From positions 1 to 46,340 of the forward strand of contig CALMZO010000134.1 in the NCBI GenBank assembly GCA_937870825.1: a stretch of 46,340 nt of DNA. Reading direction: 5' to 3'. Of the stretch, positions 41,308 to 46,340 are shown in pieces. The DNA comes from an uncultured Chloroflexota bacterium (GTDB lineage: Bacteria; Chloroflexota; Anaerolineae; UBA4142; SHND01). Every line of letters starts with the position of its first letter. Within the stretch, counting starts at the first letter, position 1. The notes under the pieces are model-generated. The model made no database searches. It saw nothing but the letters and a program-made list of their open reading frames with translations, and was not told where the DNA came from. The translations under genes and the position numbers were made by a program.

Positions 41308-42555
41308 ATGCCCGACCAACCAATCGCCCAATCACGGGAATCGCCCACGATTCCAAATCACCAAACAACAATCCTCGCCCTCGGCTCGTATTTCAAAGGC
41401 ACCGCGTTTTTGCAGCAGTGCAAGGCGTTGGGCTGCACCGTGTATCTGCTCACCAAAGAAAAATTCAAAGACGCCGATTGGCCCCGCGAGAGCATTGACG
41501 AAATGTTTTGGATGCCCGAAACGCACAAACAGCCCGACCTCACCTACGCGGTGAGTTATATCATGCGGACGCGCAAAATTGACCGCATCGTCCCGCTTGA
41601 CGATTACGATGTCGAAGTCGCGGCGAATCTGCGCGAACATCTTCGCATTCCCGGCATGGGCGAAACGACGGTGCGTCATTTCCGCGACAAACTCGCAATG
41701 CGTGTCCAAGCGCGCGATGAAGGCGTCAACGTTCCCGATTTTTGTCCCGTCATCAATTATGATGAACTGCGCGAATTTATGGAACGCGTTCCGCCGCCGT
41801 GGGTGTTGAAACCGCGTTCCGAAGCCGCGTCGTTCGGCATCAAAAAACTAAATTCGCCGCAAGAGCTGTGGGACAAATTGAACGAACTCGGCGACCGGCA
41901 GTCGTACTTTGTTCTCGAAAAATTTGTGCCGGGCGATGTGTTTCATGTGGATTCGGTGATTTGGGAAGATAAAGTGGTGTTTTCGATTGCGAACGGGTAC
42001 GCCCGCCCGCCGCTTGCCGTCGTCAGCAATGGCGATGTGTTTCGTTCGCGCACCTTGCCGTACGATTCCGCCGATGCCGTTGCGCTGCGCGAATTCAACA
42101 AAAAAGTGATGAAGGCATTGCGCATGAAACGCGGCGTCACGCACGCGGAATACATCAAAGGTCATGCGGACGGCAAATTTTATTTTCTCGAAACGGCGGC
42201 GCGTGTCGGGGGCGCGAACCTCGCGGAGATGATAGAAGCCGCGTCGGGCATCAATTTGTGGCGCGAATGGGCAAAGGTCGAGGTGGCGAACGCGCGCAAA
42301 GAGGAATATAAACTGCCGCCCGTCAAACAAGAGTACGCGGGCATTGTCGTTTGTCTCGCGCAGCAAGAGTGGCCCGATTTATCCGCGTACGACGCGCCCG
42401 AAGTCGTGTGGAAATTGAAAAAGGAACATCACGCGGGCTTGATTGTGCAGGCGAAAAATCCCGAACGCATTCAACAACTGCTCGACGAGTACGGCGAACG
42501 TTTTGCACACGAATTTCTCGCGTGGATGCCGCAGTTGGATAAACCGAACGATTAA
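41308..42555 (+). CDS. ATP-grasp ligase (carbamoyl-phosphate-synthase/biotin-carboxylase-like)
   Basis: 415 residues. An N-terminal pre-ATP-grasp Rossmann-like part (TILALGSYFKGTAFLQQCKA, IDRIVPLDDYDVEVAANLRE) is followed by a full ATP-grasp: WVLKPRSEAASFGIKKL, FVLEKFVPGDVFHVDSV and FYFLETAARVGGANLAEMIE with the metal-binding Glu. The last 75 residues form a small C-terminal domain. Related enzymes join amino acids or other carboxylates. Three bases separate it from the HEPN gene, so the toxin pair was inserted just before it. Confidence 0.87.
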   Translation: MPDQPIAQSRESPTIPNHQTTILALGSYFKGTAFLQQCKALGCTVYLLTKEKFKDADWPRESIDEMFWMPETHKQPDLTYAVSYIMRTRKIDRIVPLDDYDVEVAANLREHLRIPGMGETTVRHFRDKLAMRVQARDEGVNVPDFCPVINYDELREFMERVPPPWVLKPRSEAASFGIKKLNSPQELWDKLNELGDRQSYFVLEKFVPGDVFHVDSVIWEDKVVFSIANGYARPPLAVVSNGDVFRSRTLPYDSADAVALREFNKKVMKALRMKRGVTHAEYIKGHADGKFYFLETAARVGGANLAEMIEAASGINLWREWAKVEVANARKEEYKLPPVKQEYAGIVVCLAQQEWPDLSAYDAPEVVWKLKKEHHAGLIVQAKNPERIQQLLDEYGERFAHEFLAWMPQLDKPND

Positions 42556-42583
42556 GTGAGTTCCCGGCAACAACCGATGTCCT

Positions 42584-42904
42584 ATGCAAGACTCTACCGT
42601 CTGGGGATTGCTCTATCTCGCCATTGGGCTCATCGTTTCAATTTTCTGGAGTCCCAATCTCGCGCCACGCTTGGGACTGCCGTTGTGGATTGTATTTATT
42701 GCCGTGTGGATTGATGTGGCACTGGTGATAAACAGCCCCGCATTTGTGCGGCACTATGTTTTGACGTGGCGTTTGCTTGCCAAGGGACCGTCACAGCCGA
42801 ACCTGTTGCGCGTTTCCAGGCTCGACGTGATTCTTTTGCTGATTGTTTTTGTGGGGCTTCCGGTCGCGTTGCTCTTTTGGGCACTCATGCGTTGGTTCAG
42901 CTAA
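42584..42904 (+). CDS. small integral membrane protein
   Basis: 106 residues with three membrane spans: VWGLLYLAIGLIVSIFW, LGLPLWIVFIAVWIDVALVI and DVILLLIVFVGLPVALLFWA. There is no recognised domain. It follows the last ATP-grasp gene by 28 bp on the same strand and could belong to that unit. It ends 10 bp from a convergent gene with no terminator visible. Confidence 0.7.
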   Translation: MQDSTVWGLLYLAIGLIVSIFWSPNLAPRLGLPLWIVFIAVWIDVALVINSPAFVRHYVLTWRLLAKGPSQPNLLRVSRLDVILLLIVFVGLPVALLFWALMRWFS

Positions 42905-42914
42905 TCCGGAATTC

Positions 42915-44810
42915 TCAGCGACAGTACAACGCAATGCGTTCGATTTGAATCTCGGCGGGCGCATCCGTTGGGTCAAACCGCAAGCGGACGATTGGGGCAT
43001 CGCCGCGCACGGCGAATGGCAAAACGTACTTACGTGATGCCTCGTCCGCGTTCACTTGAAAAGTTGTGCGCGCCTCAGAAGCAAAGTCTGGCATCTCTGC
43101 GGTCTGCCAATACACTTCCGCGTTGAGCGTTCGTTTGTCCGCCTTGGCGCGCATCTGAATTTCAATCCGTTCCAAATCACGCGGCGGAACCTCGATAAAC
43201 GGACTGCCCATGAAGGCATCATTTCCATTCGTACGCAGATGGAGCGCGCCGTCTTGCGCTTGAAACGCTTCCATCTCATTCCACGCCTGCCAGCCCCCGG
43301 CATCTTTGCCAAAATTCCAAACAATCGCCTTTCGGGAACTACTGCATGTCACCCGCTCGCGGAGCGCTTGCACCAAATCGGCGCGTTCCGTAATTTTGCG
43401 CCTCTCGTATTCAAAGAAAAATGTGCGGTCAAGCGCGTTGAAAACAACCGGGAAATGCAGTCCATTCGTCGCGCGCAGCGAACGGTCATCGTACAGCCAC
43501 TGCATCACGTATTGCACACCCAACGCGTTGTTGAAAACATAACCCTTTCGCACCACTTCGGGGAGACCGACAAAATAAAGTCGCGCGTTTCGCGGCATTG
43601 TCGGATGCAGCGTTTTCACTTGCGCCAAAACCGTTTGCACAATCTCGCCCGCGTTGCGAAAATCGGCGATGCGCGCAATCGAACCCGCGCCCAAACTGAG
43701 GCACACTGCCGCCGTGACAACCAGTCCTGCCGCGCGCGCCCAACGCGTGTTCCCGTTGAACGGCTGCGCGAGAATGCTTCCGAACGCGATGGCGAGTCCA
43801 ATCGAGGCAGTAAAAAAATAACGCTCCTGCGGCGGGTACGCGAGCGTCCCCAACAAGGCGAGCGGCGTCCACAAAATGCCAAAGCGCACTTGGCGCCGCG
43901 AACGATACAACACCATCGCAATGACAAGCGCCGCGAAAAATAGAAACGTTCCCTCCAGCGTGATGTCTTGAAAAAACGGCGCAAGCGCAAACAAACTATA
44001 GCCCTGCACCTGATATTCCCAACTCCACGAACCGACCGCGTAACGTGACGAGAGTCTGCCAAACAACACCAGCCGCAGCGCAACCGCGCCCGCGACGATG
44101 AGCCAAAACGGAAGCTGTCGCAACATCACGCGGCGCGGTTCATGCCGCAATTCCTCACGATGATAAATCACCTCATACAGCGCGAGCAGCAGTGGCGTGG
44201 TGAGCGCGGTCTCTTTGGAACCAACGGCGAGGACGCAGCTCAAAAGCGCGAGGAGCGTGTTGCGGCGCGTGCGGGGCAATGCGTAAAACAATACAGTGAG
44301 CGCGACAAAGAGTCCGGCGATGACATGACCGCGCGATGACATTTCGGAAACGGGCGCGGTGTGAACGGGATGCAGCGCAAACAGCAAACTCGCCACCAGC
44401 GCGACACTTGTCCGCCGCGTCAACTGCCACGCGAGCAAAGCCACCACAAAACACGCTGCCAGCAGCAAGAGCAAATTGGTAATGTGATAGCCGACGGGGT
44501 CGAGATACCACATGAAATAGTCCGCCGTAAAAATAAATTGGCGCGTCGGGCGAAACATTTCTGTTCCGGACACCGGGTCAATCAGCGCGCGTTCGACAAA
44601 TTTTGACCACCATCCCGCTACATCGTCACGCGCAAGAAAATCGCGCGCATCATCGTGGCGAACTCCCACTTCGATGAAATCGTCGGTGACAAAGCCCATC
44701 CCAAACACCGGCGCGTACAAAACGGCAATCAAAAGCGCGAGTCCTAACAAAAGTGTCCACTGCCGGTGTCGGTCAAGTATCCGAATAAAGTGTTCTGAAA
44801 TTTCCAACAT
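42915..44810 (-). CDS. GT-C-fold membrane glycosyltransferase-like protein
   Basis: 631 residues with about 10-12 membrane spans in the first 430. FGMGFVTDDFIEVGVRHDDA contains the acidic pair typical of the first outer loop of GT-C enzymes, and LLFALHPVHTAPVSEMSSRG resembles the HP(V/I)H motif of TMTC/O-mannosyltransferase relatives. These use lipid-linked sugars outside the membrane. The last 130 residues form a soluble beta-rich domain (AIVWNFGKDAGGWQAWNEME, LERIEIQMRAKA), possibly sugar-binding. Acceptor and donor unknown. Confidence 0.8.
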   Translation of the reverse strand: MLEISEHFIRILDRHRQWTLLLGLALLIAVLYAPVFGMGFVTDDFIEVGVRHDDARDFLARDDVAGWWSKFVERALIDPVSGTEMFRPTRQFIFTADYFMWYLDPVGYHITNLLLLLAACFVVALLAWQLTRRTSVALVASLLFALHPVHTAPVSEMSSRGHVIAGLFVALTVLFYALPRTRRNTLLALLSCVLAVGSKETALTTPLLLALYEVIYHREELRHEPRRVMLRQLPFWLIVAGAVALRLVLFGRLSSRYAVGSWSWEYQVQGYSLFALAPFFQDITLEGTFLFFAALVIAMVLYRSRRQVRFGILWTPLALLGTLAYPPQERYFFTASIGLAIAFGSILAQPFNGNTRWARAAGLVVTAAVCLSLGAGSIARIADFRNAGEIVQTVLAQVKTLHPTMPRNARLYFVGLPEVVRKGYVFNNALGVQYVMQWLYDDRSLRATNGLHFPVVFNALDRTFFFEYERRKITERADLVQALRERVTCSSSRKAIVWNFGKDAGGWQAWNEMEAFQAQDGALHLRTNGNDAFMGSPFIEVPPRDLERIEIQMRAKADKRTLNAEVYWQTAEMPDFASEARTTFQVNADEASRKYVLPFAVRGDAPIVRLRFDPTDAPAEIQIERIALYCR

Positions 44811-44862
44811 AAATCAAACTGTGAGGCGGAGCCTATTTTACACTACTCACGTTACGCAGCAC

Positions 44863-44937
44863 TGTCATTTCGAGCCGCTTTTGCGAGAAATCTCAGTGGC
44901 GCGAAAACCGAGATTTCTCGCTGCTCTCGAAATGACA
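44863..44937. repeat. palindromic REP-like element
   Basis: Two nested arm pairs: TGTCATTTCGAG (44863-44874) with 44926-44937, and GCGAGAAATCTC (44883-44894) with 44910-44921. Together they give a long hairpin. It occupies most of the 140-bp gap between two minus-strand genes. It has the form of dispersed palindromes common in this phylum. Confidence 0.75.
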
Positions 44938-44950
44938 TGCGCAGCATGAG

Positions 44951-45928
44951 TTACTTGAAACAATTGTAGAGCAATTCTTTCCAGCGCCGCGCGTCCAACT
45001 CGTGATGCACCAACACATTTTTTTCGCGCACCGCCCATTCGTCAGTAAAAATTTTTTGCGTGCCGACAGTGTGACGTTCGTCCACCACCGTCATGCCGCG
45101 CGTCAATTCTCCGCGCGTTTCCACATCCACGCGATACCGTCCGCTCCGTTTTGAAACTGTCGGGTCGAGCGCGATTGCCATTGCGGTCGGGTCGTGCAGC
45201 GTCATGCCCGGGTCGCCTTGCCAATTTTTCGCGAGCTGCAACGCGTGAACGTTACAGTCCATTGCAAACTTGGCGTACGCGGTGTTCAACGCGTACACGT
45301 CCGCGATTTCCTTTTCCGTCAACGCCGCGTCGCCGCGTCCCACTTCCCAACCGACCATTTCCAAATTCATCCCACTGCGAAACACAGCGCGCGCGGCTTC
45401 GGGGTCGCACCAAATGTTGTACTCTGCCGCCGGTGTGACATTGCCGACAACATTCGCCGCGCCGCCCATCACCACACAACGCGAAATCATTTTGGCAATT
45501 TCCGGCGCGCGAATCAACGCCGCCGCGATATTTGTCAACGGTCCCAACGTCACGAGCAGGGGCGATTCATGAATCGCCCCTACATTGTGCGCGCGAACTA
45601 AATCAATCAACGCGTCAACGGCATGTTTGTCTTGTTCCGGCAATTTTGGCTCGGAATAATTCATTCCGCCCATGCCATCCGCGCCGTGATACCAATATGC
45701 GTGAACCGGTTCGCGCAATAACGGACGCGCGCAGCCGACATACACCGGCGTTTGCGCGCCGCACAATTCAATGGTGTAGCGCGCATTGCGCGAACCATCC
45801 TCCACGCGCATATTCCCCGAAACAATCGTCACCGCGAGAACCTCAACGTCAGGAAACCGATGCGCCATCAAGATCGCGACGGCATCATCCGACGCCGTGT
45901 CGCTGTCAATGATTATTTTTCGTTTCAT
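44951..45928 (-). CDS. inosine-uridine preferring nucleoside hydrolase
   Basis: 325 residues. The family's calcium-binding motif DSDTASDD is at residues 8-15, followed by VTIVSGNMRVEDGSRNARY, TLGPLTNIAAAL, CVVMGGAANVVGNVTPAAEY and HDPTAMAIAL. The enzyme splits ribonucleosides into base and ribose for salvage. One in-frame segment, NVGAIHESPL (about residues 115-124), is encoded by a 24-bp palindrome and has no counterpart in the family, where the strand before TLGPLTN is short. Specificity cannot be fixed. Confidence 0.9.
   Translation of the reverse strand: MKRKIIIDSDTASDDAVAILMAHRFPDVEVLAVTIVSGNMRVEDGSRNARYTIELCGAQTPVYVGCARPLLREPVHAYWYHGADGMGGMNYSEPKLPEQDKHAVDALIDLVRAHNVGAIHESPLLVTLGPLTNIAAALIRAPEIAKMISRCVVMGGAANVVGNVTPAAEYNIWCDPEAARAVFRSGMNLEMVGWEVGRGDAALTEKEIADVYALNTAYAKFAMDCNVHALQLAKNWQGDPGMTLHDPTAMAIALDPTVSKRSGRYRVDVETRGELTRGMTVVDERHTVGTQKIFTDEWAVREKNVLVHHELDARRWKELLYNCFK
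45558..45581. repeat. 24-bp perfect palindrome inside the nucleoside hydrolase gene
   Basis: Centre at 45569/45570, with 12-base arms AGGGGCGATTCA and the exact complement. It lies in frame and encodes GAIHES and flanking residues. This sequence has the form of a dispersed palindromic element. Confidence 0.8.
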
Positions 45929-45934
45929 GTTATC

Positions 45935-45974
45935 AAAAGACCTTCGAGGTTTCGGAAACCTCGAAGGTCTTTTT
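45935..45974. terminator. strong hairpin/terminator between two minus-strand genes
   Basis: AAAAGACCTTCGAGGTTT pairs perfectly with AAACCTCGAAGGTCTTTT around CGG, with T runs on both strands. It starts directly after the stop codon of the upstream minus-strand gene. It may also belong to a dispersed palindrome family. Confidence 0.85.
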
Positions 45975-46340
45975 CTACTGCACTGTGATGTCGAGTGTGT
46001 AGTTCACTTGGGTATTTGCGAACGGCACAACTTGAATCACGTAATCTTGTGTCGCGGGCAGGGGTCCGTTGAAACTCGTCGCGCCGCTTTGGGAACGAAT
46101 CAACGGCTGTCCGTCTTCGAGTCCATAAATCGTGATGCCCGCGCTGTCCGGCGGCGCAGTGAGATTGATGGTCATCGTTTGTCCGCCGTTCGCTTTGAGC
46201 AAGTACGTGACGACGCGATTGTTGCTCGTCGTTCCCGTCACGCGCGCGGAAATCGCGCCGGGGTCAAACGTAATGCGAACAGGAATCGTGACGTTCAAGC
46301 CGTAATTTGCAATGGGCGCGGAATTGCCTGCGAGAACTTG
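45975..46340 (-). CDS. C-terminal part of a secreted protein with PPC-like beta-domain (partial)
   Basis: The frame is open to the window edge, so the gene starts outside. About 121 residues are visible, a beta-rich domain: SARVTGTTSNNRVVTYLLKA, GGQTMTINLTAPPDSAGITI, GATSFNGPLPATQDYVIQVV and a terminal NYTLDITVQ. This pattern occurs at the C-terminus of many exported Chloroflexota and cyanobacterial proteins and resembles pre-peptidase C-terminal domains. The main domain is not visible. Confidence 0.75.
   Translation of the reverse strand, partial: QVLAGNSAPIANYGLNVTIPVRITFDPGAISARVTGTTSNNRVVTYLLKANGGQTMTINLTAPPDSAGITIYGLEDGQPLIRSQSGATSFNGPLPATQDYVIQVVPFANTQVNYTLDITVQ

Overview
The window looks like chromosome of a Chloroflexota bacterium, probably Anaerolineae-like. 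This is an inference, because no rRNA or marker gene is present. It rests on lipoproteins with long Pro/Thr linkers, AAA-ATPase regulators of the LuxR and beta-propeller kinds, DUF2207 and GT-C membrane proteins, CGCG-rich coding sequence, and many intergenic heptanucleotide arrays.

Layout. (1) 1-2922 is the end of an integrated element with an excisionase-like gene and a divergent large serine recombinase. It is inserted in, and truncates, a LOG-family gene (2922-3397). (2) 3.5-6.5 kb holds an ABC-F ATPase and a C45-type peptidase. (3) 6.6-8.6 kb is an IS scar: a complete IS with about 60-bp inverted repeats, then an IS982-type transposase remnant joined to the tail of a lost membrane-protein gene. 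(4) 8.7-14.1 kb holds a pentapeptide-repeat lipoprotein, two AAA ATPases (one membrane-tethered with a beta-propeller, one with a LuxR HTH) and an ECF-like sigma factor. (5) 14.1-19.8 kb is a sulfate-uptake operon whose ATPase is fused to two UspA domains. It diverges from a cysteine-free Rrf2 repressor, with a near-ideal promoter and a large operator between them. (6) 20-24.5 kb is an aapJQMP-type amino-acid ABC importer. (7) 24.6-31.3 kb holds a 107-bp MITE-like element, an FtsK-like translocase with two SOS-box-like sites in its promoter, a DUF2207 protein, a secreted repeat protein and a zinc-ribbon/subtilase/CBM48 fusion. (8) 31.4-42.6 kb holds an esterase and four amide-bond-forming ligase genes (two ATP-grasp, one circularly permuted ATP-grasp, one GCS2), all on the plus strand. 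They are interrupted by a putative restriction-modification set, a RelE-type toxin-antitoxin pair and an MNT-HEPN pair. (9) 42.6-46.3 kb holds membrane proteins, a nucleoside hydrolase and the end of a further secreted protein.

The most system-like and least explained part is region 8. The four ligases plus an alpha/beta hydrolase suggest assembly of a small peptide-like or amide-linked metabolite that I cannot identify. A second genome-wide theme is short repeats with a strict 7-bp period, often in inverted pairs that can fold into hairpins at gene boundaries. One such array, and separately a 24-bp palindrome, sit in frame inside enzyme genes. A third theme is strong promoters whose -10 box lies 7-10 bp before the start codon, which points to leaderless mRNAs.
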